From: an uncultured Croceitalea sp. | GTDB taxonomy: Bacteria; Bacteroidota; Bacteroidia; Flavobacteriales; Flavobacteriaceae | Assembly: GCA_937959125.1 (NCBI GenBank) | Contig: CALGQU010000120.1 | Span: 1 to 40,692 of the forward strand | Reading direction: 5' to 3' | Length of the DNA stretch: 40,692 nucleotides | Part shown: positions 33,260 to 40,692 of the stretch, piece after piece | Numbering within the stretch: the stretch's first letter is position 1 | How the letters are laid out: each line of letters opens with the position of its first letter | The notes under the pieces: generated by a model | Database searches by the model: none | Seen by the model: the letters and a program-made list of their open reading frames with translations, nothing else | Told to the model about the DNA's origin: nothing | Translations under genes and position numbers: made by a program

Positions 33260-34092
33260 AATCGACTGCTTAGAAGACTTAAATCAATAGTGTCTTCTCC
33301 ATTTTTGCCCTGGGCTACCAATGCGTTCAACGGCTCAAATACCGCAATATGTTTGATGTATTGGTAACAAAGTTGATAGGTGGGATCGTTCTCATCAACT
33401 GCACCAAAAAACAACAGCCTACAACGTTCCGTATCCAAGTTCAATTGTTCGTATGTAAATAGGATATAATATAAAAAGTCTTCTTTGGTTTGATAATGGA
33501 ATTGGTTGTATAGTACTAACTTTTTACCATCCAAGGCTGTCAACTGCATGGTATTGCCGCTAACATGGACATAGCAAACCTCTTCTGTTGTGTTCTTTTG
33601 ATTGAACACGGTTTGTAACACCAAAGTAGTTTGGTGGTTGTACTCGAATTCCCCAAAACGTTCAAAAATATAGTTGTTGATGTTGGTAAACGGTACATAC
33701 ACAATAACGATATCTTGATTTTTAAGTTCGTCGAACGCAATCTCGTCATTGGCCAAAAGCTTGGTGTTAAATTTAAGATAGTTGGCCATTTCATTAGGCT
33801 CAAAAAGTGATTTTGGCACTAAAGAAAACATATCGTTTGTATGTGTTACCGCTACCTCACTAAATGTTTTTTCTACAAGGTCATGCCGCTTTAGAACGGT
33901 CTTTAAGGTTTTTAGTAGATGATAGGGGGAAGCAGTGGTTTCAAAGTGTTCCCCATCTGCCAATAAAACCTCTTGGGTAATGGTGTCTAAAACAAAAAAA
34001 GAAAGTCCATTCAAGCTAACTTGAATGGACAACTTCTTAAAATTATCGGATACGGTCCGTACCTTAACCTTATTTGTCTCCTTTTCTGTCAT
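33256..34092 (-). CDS. DUF3822 family protein
   Basis: Soluble protein of 278 residues, a family found next to rsmD across flavobacteria. Two similar halves, each starting with short strands (KKLSIQVSLNGLSFFVLD; EVCYVHVSGNTMQLTALDGK), and the motif FSLVPKSLFEP suggest an actin-like (ASKHA) fold, possibly akin to PilM, but no nucleotide-binding motif is certain. It overlaps the upstream pilin-like gene by 23 bases and rsmD by four bases, so all three are probably translated together. Function unknown. Confidence 0.8.
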   Translation of the reverse strand: MTEKETNKVKVRTVSDNFKKLSIQVSLNGLSFFVLDTITQEVLLADGEHFETTASPYHLLKTLKTVLKRHDLVEKTFSEVAVTHTNDMFSLVPKSLFEPNEMANYLKFNTKLLANDEIAFDELKNQDIVIVYVPFTNINNYIFERFGEFEYNHQTTLVLQTVFNQKNTTEEVCYVHVSGNTMQLTALDGKKLVLYNQFHYQTKEDFLYYILFTYEQLNLDTERCRLLFFGAVDENDPTYQLCYQYIKHIAVFEPLNALVAQGKNGEDTIDLSLLSSRL

Positions 34093-34720
34093 AAATAGGA
34101 GGCCAGTTGCCGTTGGTACTTACTTCCGTCATGGAACCAACCTTAATTTCATTTCCATTTACCTCTTCTACGCTATTATAGGAATTTTCTTTGGCAAGTA
34201 AATCCTTGGGTTGATCGTACAGTATAGCGTCTTTTTTAATCTTTGCCTCAAATACCGGGGCGCGATATCCACTTTTGTCTATGGTTCCGGCATCCATGGT
34301 AAACTTTTCCCCATTCTGGGCATATGGCACTTCCATCATGCTCTTGTAGCGATCATCATTTTTAAATAAAGAATCCTTTACCTTAACGAATCCTAAGGTA
34401 TCGATGATGACAGTATCTTTTTGAAGTTCAATTTGATACACTTTGTCATACCTCATAAACGAAGAATCACGCTGTTGGGTGATTACATAACTGCCCGTGT
34501 CCACAAACTTTACCAAACTATTGAAGTTCTTGGCATATTTACCATTTACGGTCTTGTATGCTTCTTGTGAGTTTCTAACATCCTTCAACTTAGAAATAAC
34601 CGCAGAGAAACGTTCTTGGCGAACCTTGTTGAACTCTATGGGCGCATTTACAGATCTAAAGATGAGATAGCCTAAAACTATACATACAATCCAAAGTACA
34701 ATTTGTATAACGGTCTTCAT
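34070..34720 (-). CDS. Membrane-anchored pilin-like protein of unknown function
   Basis: Protein of 216 residues with one N-terminal membrane helix (about 4-24, VIQIVLWIVCIVLGYLIF), then a long amphipathic helix (FNKVRQERFSAVISKLKD) and NSQEAYKTVNGKYAKNFNSL. Helix plus Q-E-A-Y-x-x-x-N-G-x-Y resembles type II/IV pseudopilins, although the usual G|FTLxE prepilin site is not visible. The rest is beta-rich and periplasmic. It is the first gene of the operon with DUF3822 and rsmD. Function unknown. Confidence 0.75.
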   Translation of the reverse strand: MKTVIQIVLWIVCIVLGYLIFRSVNAPIEFNKVRQERFSAVISKLKDVRNSQEAYKTVNGKYAKNFNSLVKFVDTGSYVITQQRDSSFMRYDKVYQIELQKDTVIIDTLGFVKVKDSLFKNDDRYKSMMEVPYAQNGEKFTMDAGTIDKSGYRAPVFEAKIKKDAILYDQPKDLLAKENSYNSVEEVNGNEIKVGSMTEVSTNGNWPPIYDRKGDK

Positions 34721-34754
34721 TTTATAAGTGTTAATTAGATTTAGTGGTTATTCA

Positions 34755-34762
34755 CAAATCTA
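34755..34762 (-). promoter_or_regulatory. -7 element of the pilin-like/DUF3822/rsmD operon
   Basis: The minus strand reads TAGATTTG, an exact TAnnTTTG match, 34 bases before the start at 34720. Confidence 0.6.
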
Positions 34763-34787
34763 CAATTTTTTTTTAATCACGAAAGTT

Positions 34788-34815
34788 TTTGCCTTAAAAA
34801 TGATGCCTATATTTG
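34788..34815 (+). promoter_or_regulatory. Promoter of the helicase gene, nearly leaderless
   Basis: TATATTTG at 34808-34815 matches TAnnTTTG, with TTTG at 34788-34791 upstream (16-base spacer, shorter than the usual 19). The ATG at 34823 begins seven bases after the box, so the mRNA would have almost no leader. Confidence 0.5.
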
Positions 34816-34822
34816 AGGGGTC

Positions 34823-36262
34823 ATGAGCGACCTTAAACCCAAGGATTTTCAACGTATCTTATTGGATAAATTTCCGCATAGCCCTACGGTTTTGCAAGAG
34901 CAAACCTTGGCCGGGCTCAGTGAATTTGTTTTGGCTTCTACAACGGATAGTCTGTTTCTGTTAAAAGGATATGCCGGTACTGGAAAAACGACCATTGTGG
35001 GGAACTTGGTCAAGCAATTATGGCACGCCAAGACCAAAGCGGTGCTTATGGCGCCTACGGGGAGGGCGGCCAAGGTCATGTCCAGTTACGCGAACACTTT
35101 GGCCTATACCATCCACAGAAAGATCTATTTTCCAAAAAAACAGTCGGGTGGTGGTGTCCAATTTGTACTCGCGCCCAATAAGCATAGAAATACCATTTTT
35201 ATTGTTGATGAAGCTTCTATGATACCAGATGCCCCATCGGATTCCAAATTGTTTGAAAATGGATCCCTTTTGGATGATTTGATACAATTTGTATATACGG
35301 GCCATCAATGTAAATTACTCTTGGTGGGAGATACTGCACAATTACCACCGGTAAAACTGGATTTAAGTCCAGCCTTGAACGCCAATACGTTGGAGCTACA
35401 TTACAATAAGGACGTGATACAGGTGGAATTGAACCAGGTCATGAGGCAAGTAGATGAATCGGGCATTTTATTCAACGCCACCAATTTAAGGGAACAGCTA
35501 CAATCTGGTTATTTTGATGATTTTAAGTTTAATTTAAGTGGATTTTCAGATATTGTCCGTTTGATCGATGGTCATGAAATCCAAGGGGCTATTGATGATT
35601 CTTATGCCACCAACGGAAAAGAGGATACGGCCATCATTGTACGGTCCAACAAAAGGGCCAACCTCTACAATGAGAACATAAGGCAACGTATCTTGTTTTT
35701 GGACAATGAAATTGCCGTTGGGGATTATATGATGGTAGTGAAGAACAATTATTTTTGGTTAAAAACCACTTCAGAAGCCGGGTTTATTGCCAATGGGGAT
35801 ATTATAGAAATCTTGGAACTCTTTGCCATAAAGGAACTCTACGGTTTTAAATTTGCCGAAGTCAAGGTTCAAATGGTAGACTATCCCAACCAGAAACCTT
35901 TTGAAACGGTTTTGTTGTTGGATACCGTTACTGCTGAAACCCCATCCTTATCCTATGAGGATGGAAATCGACTGTACCAAGAAGTCTCCAAGGATTATGC
36001 CCATGAAAAATCAAAATACAAGCGGTTTCTTGGGGTTAAAAACAATAGGTATTTTAATGCGTTGCAGGTCAAGTTCTCCTATGCCATTACCTGCCACAAA
36101 TCCCAAGGCGGACAGTGGAATACCGTATTTGTGGAACAACCCTACATGCCCAACGGAATGGATAAGGAATATTGTAGGTGGTTATACACCGCGGTTACAC
36201 GTGCCAAGAATACCTTATATCTTATAGGATTTAAAAACGATTTTTTTGTTGACGGTGAATAA
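34823..36262 (+). CDS. AAA-family ATP-dependent DNA helicase (RecD/UvrD-like, SF1)
   Basis: Protein of 479 residues. Walker A is GYAGTGKTT (49-57), followed by MAPTGRAAKVMSSYANTLAY (motif Ia), Walker B FIVDEASMIPD, motif III LLVGDTAQLPPV and motif IV-like DTAIIVRSNKRAN. The C-terminal part has SYAITCHKSQGGQWNTVFVE and YTAVTRAKNTLYLIG, as in UvrD_C_2/RecD2-type helicases. It is shorter than RecD2 and has no RecD N-terminal domain, so it is a stand-alone helicase, probably in repair or recombination. It is divergent from the rsmD operon with 102 bases between. Confidence 0.88.
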   Translation: MSDLKPKDFQRILLDKFPHSPTVLQEQTLAGLSEFVLASTTDSLFLLKGYAGTGKTTIVGNLVKQLWHAKTKAVLMAPTGRAAKVMSSYANTLAYTIHRKIYFPKKQSGGGVQFVLAPNKHRNTIFIVDEASMIPDAPSDSKLFENGSLLDDLIQFVYTGHQCKLLLVGDTAQLPPVKLDLSPALNANTLELHYNKDVIQVELNQVMRQVDESGILFNATNLREQLQSGYFDDFKFNLSGFSDIVRLIDGHEIQGAIDDSYATNGKEDTAIIVRSNKRANLYNENIRQRILFLDNEIAVGDYMMVVKNNYFWLKTTSEAGFIANGDIIEILELFAIKELYGFKFAEVKVQMVDYPNQKPFETVLLLDTVTAETPSLSYEDGNRLYQEVSKDYAHEKSKYKRFLGVKNNRYFNALQVKFSYAITCHKSQGGQWNTVFVEQPYMPNGMDKEYCRWLYTAVTRAKNTLYLIGFKNDFFVDGE

Positions 36263-36295
36263 GTTATTTTAGTGAACTGATTTAGACTTTTTCAA

Positions 36296-36379
36296 TTGGC
36301 TAAAAAATTACTCTTTTTAACCCTGTTTTTACCTTTTTTTCTTTCCGTAGCCCAGCTATGCAACTCAAAAAAGTCTTAA
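36296..36379 (+). pseudogene. Possible signal-peptide remnant or mini-ORF
   Basis: In the 188-base gap between the helicase and the DUF4126 gene, a TTG-initiated frame encodes 27 residues. It begins L/M-A-K-K-L-L-F-L-T-L-F-L-P-F-F, a good Sec signal, and ends SVAQLCNSKKS before a stop. It looks like the front end of an exported protein whose body is lost, or a very small exported peptide. No homologue is recognised and chance is possible. Confidence 0.3.
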
Positions 36380-36450
36380 ACAAGGAAAAAAATAACAGAT
36401 TTTCGCTTCAATACAAAAAGTCTAAATGAGTTCAGCAAAAAGGAACGCAA

Positions 36451-37020
36451 ATGACCATGGAAACCATTACCAGTATATTTTTAGGCATAGGCTTAGCGGC
36501 TTCTACGGGCTTTCGTGTTTTTTTGCCTTTGTTTGTGTTAAGCTTGGCAGCTTACCTAGGTGCTTGGGAGCTCAATGACAGCTGGGTATGGATAGGCAGT
36601 TTGGCCGCAGTGCTAACATTAGGTATTGCAACGATAATAGAAATATTTGCCTATTTCATCCCTTGGGTGGATAACCTTTTGGATAGTATTGCCCTGCCTT
36701 TGGCGGCAATTGCGGGGACTGCTGTTATGGTTTCAACAGTGGCCAACTTGGATCCGGTAATTACATGGTCCCTAGCCATTATTGCGGGTGGGGGAACGGC
36801 ATCGGCAATCAAAGGTGCCAATGCCGCGGGAAGATTGACCTCCACGGCTACCACCGGGGGCATGGCCAATCCTGTTGTGGCAACGGTCGAAACAGGTACC
36901 GCAGTAGCAGTGAGTACGGCATCAATATTTGCACCAACCTTGGCGGTTGTCTTAGTAATCGTTATTCTATTTTTCATTTTTTCCATTTATAGAAAACTAA
37001 GGCCTAAATCAAAATCATAA
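36451..37020 (+). CDS. DUF4126 family membrane protein
   Basis: Integral membrane protein of 189 residues with about five hydrophobic segments. The family start [20 protein letters not shown] is clear, and a Gly/Ala/Thr-rich stretch ([19 protein letters not shown]) lies between later helices. An ATG two codons further in (36457) is an equally possible start. Function unknown. It precedes kdsB by 13 bases and may share its transcript. Confidence 0.85.
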   Translation: MTMETITSIFLGIGLAASTGFRVFLPLFVLSLAAYLGAWELNDSWVWIGSLAAVLTLGIATIIEIFAYFIPWVDNLLDSIALPLAAIAGTAVMVSTVANLDPVITWSLAIIAGGGTASAIKGANAAGRLTSTATTGGMANPVVATVETGTAVAVSTASIFAPTLAVVLVIVILFFIFSIYRKLRPKSKS

Positions 37021-37033
37021 AATCAGCAAAGAT

Positions 37034-37762
37034 TTGAAAGTTATCTCCATGATACCGGCACGCTATCAGGCCTCCAGATTTCCGGCTAAACTAATGCAAG
37101 ATTTAAACGGTAAGCCCGTAATCCTTAGGACGTATGAGGCGGTTGTGGCCACGGAACTTTTTGATGCCGTTTACGTGGTAACGGATAGCGATAGTATTTA
37201 TCACCTTATACAAGAACATGGTGGTCATGCTTTAATGAGCCAACAAGAACATGAAAGCGGCAGTGATCGTATCGCGGAAGCAGTGGTAGATTTAGACGTA
37301 GATATCGTAATCAATGTACAGGGAGACGAACCCTTTATAGATAAACATAGTTTGGCAGAAGTCATACAAGTCTTCCATAAGGATGTTCAACAAGAAATTG
37401 ATTTAGCCTCTTTAATGACTCCAATTACGGATTGGGAGGAGATAAAAAATCCCAATACGGTCAAGGTGATCGTGGACAACAATGATTTCGCCCTATATTT
37501 TTCTCGTTCGCCTATTCCCTATCCAAGGGATAAAGAAGTGGCGACAACCTATTACAAACATAAAGGGATATATGCCTTTAGAAAAAGGGCGTTGCTGGAT
37601 TTTCAAAAATTACCCATGTTGGCATTAGAAGCTACGGAAAAAATAGAAGCCATCCGTTTTTTGGAATACGGTAAAAAACTTAAAATGGTAGAGACCCATG
37701 TTACTGGGATTGAAATTGATACTCCAGAAGATTTGGAAAAAGCGAAGAAGGCATGGAAGTAG
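37034..37762 (+). CDS. kdsB: 3-deoxy-manno-octulosonate cytidylyltransferase
   Basis: Activates Kdo (or Kdo8N) to the CMP-sugar for lipid A glycosylation. The protein has 242 residues. The TTG at 37034 gives [21 protein letters not shown], the conserved N-terminus; the next ATG (37049) would cut off the first strand of the Rossmann-like fold. Other motifs are [32 protein letters not shown] and the [13 protein letters not shown] end. Its last 10 bases overlap the HAD gene. The following KdnB-like gene suggests that the natural substrate might be Kdo8N. Confidence 0.95.
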   Translation: MKVISMIPARYQASRFPAKLMQDLNGKPVILRTYEAVVATELFDAVYVVTDSDSIYHLIQEHGGHALMSQQEHESGSDRIAEAVVDLDVDIVINVQGDEPFIDKHSLAEVIQVFHKDVQQEIDLASLMTPITDWEEIKNPNTVKVIVDNNDFALYFSRSPIPYPRDKEVATTYYKHKGIYAFRKRALLDFQKLPMLALEATEKIEAIRFLEYGKKLKMVETHVTGIEIDTPEDLEKAKKAWK

Positions 37763-38454
37763 ATTTTGAGCAAATTACGACTATAGCGTTCGATGCAGAT
37801 GATACGCTTTGGGTCAACGAAACCTATTTTAGGGAGGCAGAGGAAGAATTTGCGTCGCTATTGGAAGGGTATGAGACCAAGAATACCATAGATCAAGAAC
37901 TGTTTAAGATGGAAATGCAGAACTTGGAACTATACGGTTATGGTATCAAAGGGTTTATGCTCTCCATGGTCGAATCGGCATTACAGCTTTCCAACCACCA
38001 ATTGCCCCAACAAACCTTGCTAAAAATCCTTGCTATCGGTAAAAAGATGATCGATCATCCCGTAGAAGTTTTAGATGGGGTTGAGGAAGTACTTAAAGAT
38101 TTGCATCAGAAATACAAATTATTGGTGCTTACCAAAGGGGATTTGTTGGATCAAGAACGAAAGCTTAAAAAATCGGGACTATCCAAGTATTTCCAACATG
38201 TAGAGGTGCTTAGCGATAAGAAAGAAGCAAACTACGCAAGCCTTTTAAAACATCTTGAAATCAACATAAACCAGTTTTTAATGGTAGGGAATTCACTAAA
38301 GTCAGATGTTATTCCTATATTAAACCTTGGTGCCCGTGCCGTTCATATACCGTTTCACACCACTTGGGTCCATGAGACCGTCTCTGAAGATGAGGAGAAA
38401 AATAACAACCATCTTAAACTCAATTCAATAAAAGAGATTTTAAGGTACTTGTAA
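37753..38454 (+). CDS. HAD-superfamily hydrolase
   Basis: Protein of 233 residues. HAD motif I is FDADDTLW (Asp14, Asp16), motif II VLTKGD, motif III Lys in [12 protein letters not shown], and motif [14 protein letters not shown] helical cap lies between motifs I and II, as in the C1 cap group; this differs from KdsC (Kdo-8-phosphate phosphatase, shorter and capless). The substrate is unknown. The 10-base overlap with kdsB and the 5-base gap to the dehydrogenase suggest a phosphatase in the same sugar pathway. Confidence 0.85.
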   Translation: MEVDFEQITTIAFDADDTLWVNETYFREAEEEFASLLEGYETKNTIDQELFKMEMQNLELYGYGIKGFMLSMVESALQLSNHQLPQQTLLKILAIGKKMIDHPVEVLDGVEEVLKDLHQKYKLLVLTKGDLLDQERKLKKSGLSKYFQHVEVLSDKKEANYASLLKHLEININQFLMVGNSLKSDVIPILNLGARAVHIPFHTTWVHETVSEDEEKNNNHLKLNSIKEILRYL

Positions 38455-38459
38455 TAGTT

Positions 38460-39584
38460 ATGAAGATAAAGGAAGATATTGTAGATAAGGAAATCATAAG
38501 TGCCGTAACGGATTACAGGAACTTTCCTATGGTGCCACGTGTCATCTATGGGAGGGGAAGTCTTGGCCAATTGGGCGATATTTTATTGCCTAAGCGAAGA
38601 AGTACGGATGCACCCTTTATTTTTCTTGTGGATGATTTTTTTGAAAGCGACACTTTCCTCAGAAGTTTGCCGCTATTGTTCAGCGATCAAGTGATTTATA
38701 TTTCTGCAAATGAAGAACCCAAAACGTCCCAGGTGGATGCCTTGGTAAACAATATAAGGGAATCTTTTGATGAATTACCTTCTGGAATCGTAGGTATAGG
38801 TGGGGGAACCCTTTTGGATATTTCAAAAGCAGTTGCCGTTATGCTAGGAAATAGGGGACGCTCTGAACAATACCAAGGATGGGATTTGGTACAGCGCCCA
38901 GGAGTATACCATGTTGGCATACCTACAATAAGTGGAACCGGGGCAGAAGTTTCGAGAACGGCGGTACTCTTGGGTCCAAACAAGAAATTAGGAATCAATT
39001 CTGACCATACCACATTTGATCAAGTAGTTTTAGATCCAGATTTACTGAAAACCGTACCTAAGGAACAATGGTTTTACACTGGTATGGATTGTTTTATACA
39101 TTGTGTGGAATCCTTGAACGGCACGTATTTAAATGCCTTTAGCCAGAGCTATGGTGAAAAGTCCTATGAACTGTGCAAAGAGGTTTTCTTGGGTGATTTT
39201 TCCCCAAAGGATTCTGAAGAAAAATTGATGATGGCCTCTTGGCACGGCGGTATGAGTATTGCCTATAGCCAAGTGGGTGTGGCCCATGCCATGAGCTATG
39301 GCCTATCCTATGTTTTGGGAACCAAGCATGGTATTGGCAATTGCCTGGTTTTTCAGCATCTGGACGCTTTTTATCCAGAGGATGTGCGGTTGTTCAAGAA
39401 GATGTTGCAAAAGCACAAGATAACACTCCCCAAAAATATCTGTTCCCAGCTTAGTAAAGGTGCAATGCAAAAAATGATTGCCATTGCACTATCCATGGAG
39501 CCGCTATGGGAAAATGCCCTGGGTAAAGATTGGAAATCAAAAATTTCTGCTGAGCGTTTGGAATCCATTTACCAAAAAATCTAG
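38460..39584 (+). CDS. kdnB: KdnB-like iron-containing dehydrogenase (candidate Kdo 8-oxidase)
   Basis: Fe-containing alcohol dehydrogenase family, 374 residues. The NAD loop is GIGGGTLLDISKAVA (112-126). All four metal ligands are visible: Asp210 and His214 (GMDCFIHCVES), His276 (VAHAMSYGL) and His290 (TKHGIGNC). In Shewanella, KdnB oxidises C8 of Kdo and KdnA aminates it to give Kdo8N. Sequence character and position behind kdsB support KdnB, but the partner aminotransferase kdnA is not in the window. The symbol is given with reservation. Confidence 0.75.
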   Translation: MKIKEDIVDKEIISAVTDYRNFPMVPRVIYGRGSLGQLGDILLPKRRSTDAPFIFLVDDFFESDTFLRSLPLLFSDQVIYISANEEPKTSQVDALVNNIRESFDELPSGIVGIGGGTLLDISKAVAVMLGNRGRSEQYQGWDLVQRPGVYHVGIPTISGTGAEVSRTAVLLGPNKKLGINSDHTTFDQVVLDPDLLKTVPKEQWFYTGMDCFIHCVESLNGTYLNAFSQSYGEKSYELCKEVFLGDFSPKDSEEKLMMASWHGGMSIAYSQVGVAHAMSYGLSYVLGTKHGIGNCLVFQHLDAFYPEDVRLFKKMLQKHKITLPKNICSQLSKGAMQKMIAIALSMEPLWENALGKDWKSKISAERLESIYQKI

Positions 39585-40133
39585 ATGCGGAACAGTATAG
39601 CCAAACTTATTTTCCACAAGCTTATGGGTTGGAAGCTTGTAGGGAAGTTTCCCTTGATAAAGAAGTTTGTGGTGATTGTCGTTCCCCATACCCATTGGAT
39701 GGACTTTGTAATAGGCATACTGGTCCGTGCCGTAACCCAAGAACAAATAAATTATGTAGGAAAGAAGAGCTTGTTCAATCCTCCTTGTGGTTGGTTTTTT
39801 AGAAGAACTGGCGGCACACCTGTTGATCGACAGAAAAACAGCAATATGGTAGATAGTGTGGTGCGTATTTTTGAACAACGGGAAGCGTTTAGATTATGTC
39901 TTGCCCCTGAAGGTACCCGAAAAAAAGTTGAAGACCTTAAAACGGGGTTTTACTATATCGCCAAAAAGGCGAATGCCCCTATAGTTATGGTAGCCTTTGA
40001 CTTTGGTAAAAAGCAAGTGACCATTGCGGAACCTTTTTACACCTCCGAGGATATGGAGCTGGATCTAAAAAAAGTCTACCAATTCTTTACTGGCGTAGAG
40101 GGAAAAGTACCGGAATACAGTTTTGGAAATTAA
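39585..40133 (+). CDS. PlsC-like lysophospholipid acyltransferase family protein
   Basis: Protein of 182 residues. The acyltransferase motif I H-x4-D is present (His35 and Asp40 in VPHTHWMDF), motif II-like GGTPVDRQ, and motif III APEGTRKK with FYYIAKKANAPIVMVAFD. It is a short form of the 1-acylglycerol-3-phosphate acyltransferase family without a long N-terminal membrane region. It abuts the dehydrogenase stop directly (no gap), so it is probably part of the same envelope-lipid operon. The acceptor is unknown. Confidence 0.85.
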   Translation: MRNSIAKLIFHKLMGWKLVGKFPLIKKFVVIVVPHTHWMDFVIGILVRAVTQEQINYVGKKSLFNPPCGWFFRRTGGTPVDRQKNSNMVDSVVRIFEQREAFRLCLAPEGTRKKVEDLKTGFYYIAKKANAPIVMVAFDFGKKQVTIAEPFYTSEDMELDLKKVYQFFTGVEGKVPEYSFGN

Positions 40134-40627
40134 AATTTTTGCAGAATCTTTTCAGTAGGTTCTTCTTTCTTCTGGGTATTTCCTGGGAAAACCAGATTGG
40201 TGCTGGAGTAACTGGTACCAAAGGTAACAGCGGCGGCATGCACTTGGGCAATAGCATCCACTAGTTGATCATCAGAAAGTTCCCTAAGGGGATGCACATA
40301 AATAGACCAAACAATCTCATCACTTAATGCATATTTAACATCCAAGGCAGAGTGGAAGTTAGCCACCAAAGCATTTAAAACTTGATCTTCTTCCAATTTT
40401 TCCAACGCTACAATAGGTGATACAATACGCATTCTATTGGCATTTTCGTCATAAATGCAAACCAACATGGTCTCATTATAAAGAAACTGTGCAGAATTTC
40501 CCTGAACAGAAACCGTATCCGCTTGCTGTTCAATGATTTCCATGAGTCGCTCCGGCGTCATGTCTTGTCCCAATGAGAACGATGTTCCCAAAACCATTAA
40601 AATTGCAGATAGCATAAGATTGCGCAT
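40130..40627 (-). CDS. Small exported protein of unknown function
   Basis: Protein of 165 residues with a signal peptide (MRNLMLSAILMVLGTSFSLG, cleavage before QDMTPE). The mature part (MERLMEI-like helix, then strands QFLYNETMLVCIYDENANR and RIVSPIVALEKL, and helices) has the alternation seen in YbjN/secretion-chaperone-like folds, but this is only an impression. The tail is Lys/Glu-rich. Its stop overlaps that of the acyltransferase gene by three bases in convergent orientation. Function unknown. Confidence 0.7.
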   Translation of the reverse strand: MRNLMLSAILMVLGTSFSLGQDMTPERLMEIIEQQADTVSVQGNSAQFLYNETMLVCIYDENANRMRIVSPIVALEKLEEDQVLNALVANFHSALDVKYALSDEIVWSIYVHPLRELSDDQLVDAIAQVHAAAVTFGTSYSSTNLVFPGNTQKKEEPTEKILQKF

Positions 40628-40692
40628 AAGATGTGTTTTAAAAGTAGGTCGCTACGTAAACGGTTTAATTACAAGATGGTTTTAAGGTAAGA

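Noticed and set aside
37753-38454. KdsC (Kdo-8-phosphate phosphatase)
   Set aside because: The protein is longer and has a C1-type cap, whereas KdsC is a capless enzyme of about 180 residues.

Overview
The window is a stretch of chromosome from a marine-type member of the Bacteroidota, most likely family Flavobacteriaceae. Three things point there. The first gene ends in a type IX secretion (T9SS) sorting domain. Promoters match the Bacteroidota -7 consensus TAnnTTTG, and Shine-Dalgarno sequences are largely absent. The housekeeping gene set has flavobacterial versions, such as Lon beginning MGSVKF, DUF3822 next to rsmD, DUF4126, and a sigma/anti-sigma pair driving adhesin-like genes. No tRNA, CRISPR array, insertion sequence or prophage was seen, and no gene-free stretch exceeds about 300 bases.

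Layout. Bases 2-5254 hold the 3' part of a giant secreted multidomain protein with a glycoside-hydrolase-like barrel, Ig-like, PA14, PKD and discoidin modules; its start lies outside the window. Bases 5453-8433 (minus) are an ECF sigma factor, a membrane-anchored anti-sigma-like protein and two repeat-rich exported proteins. Bases 8655-16426 carry lon, cmk, a LysM protein (minus), rpsA, pyrR-pyrB and a small STAS-like gene. Bases 16429-17999 (minus) are a secreted protein of unknown function and a membrane LytTR regulator. Bases 18111-22288 are rnz, pdxH, a SixA-type phosphatase and ppk1; miaE follows on the minus strand.

Bases 22992-29760 hold a complete, tightly coupled ebo operon (eboA-F) plus a TMEM220-type membrane gene. 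This is the most interesting system here. Ebo clusters occur in scattered bacteria and in eustigmatophyte plastids and are linked to metabolite trafficking, but their chemistry is not established.

Converging on it is dnaX (minus), which has an A10 run at the domain III/IV boundary with a stop codon directly behind it in the -1 frame. The RNase P RNA gene (rnpB) is divergent from dnaX. Next come a lipocalin-like lipoprotein and an operon of a pilin-like protein, DUF3822 and rsmD (minus), then a RecD/UvrD-like helicase and DUF4126 (plus). The final block is kdsB, a HAD hydrolase, a KdnB-like iron dehydrogenase and an acyltransferase, probably concerned with Kdo and the lipid A/LPS core. A small exported protein closes the window on the minus strand.

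Recurrent features are very compact convergent gene ends, 1- or 4-base start/stop overlaps, and likely TTG starts (sigma factor, rnz, kdsB).
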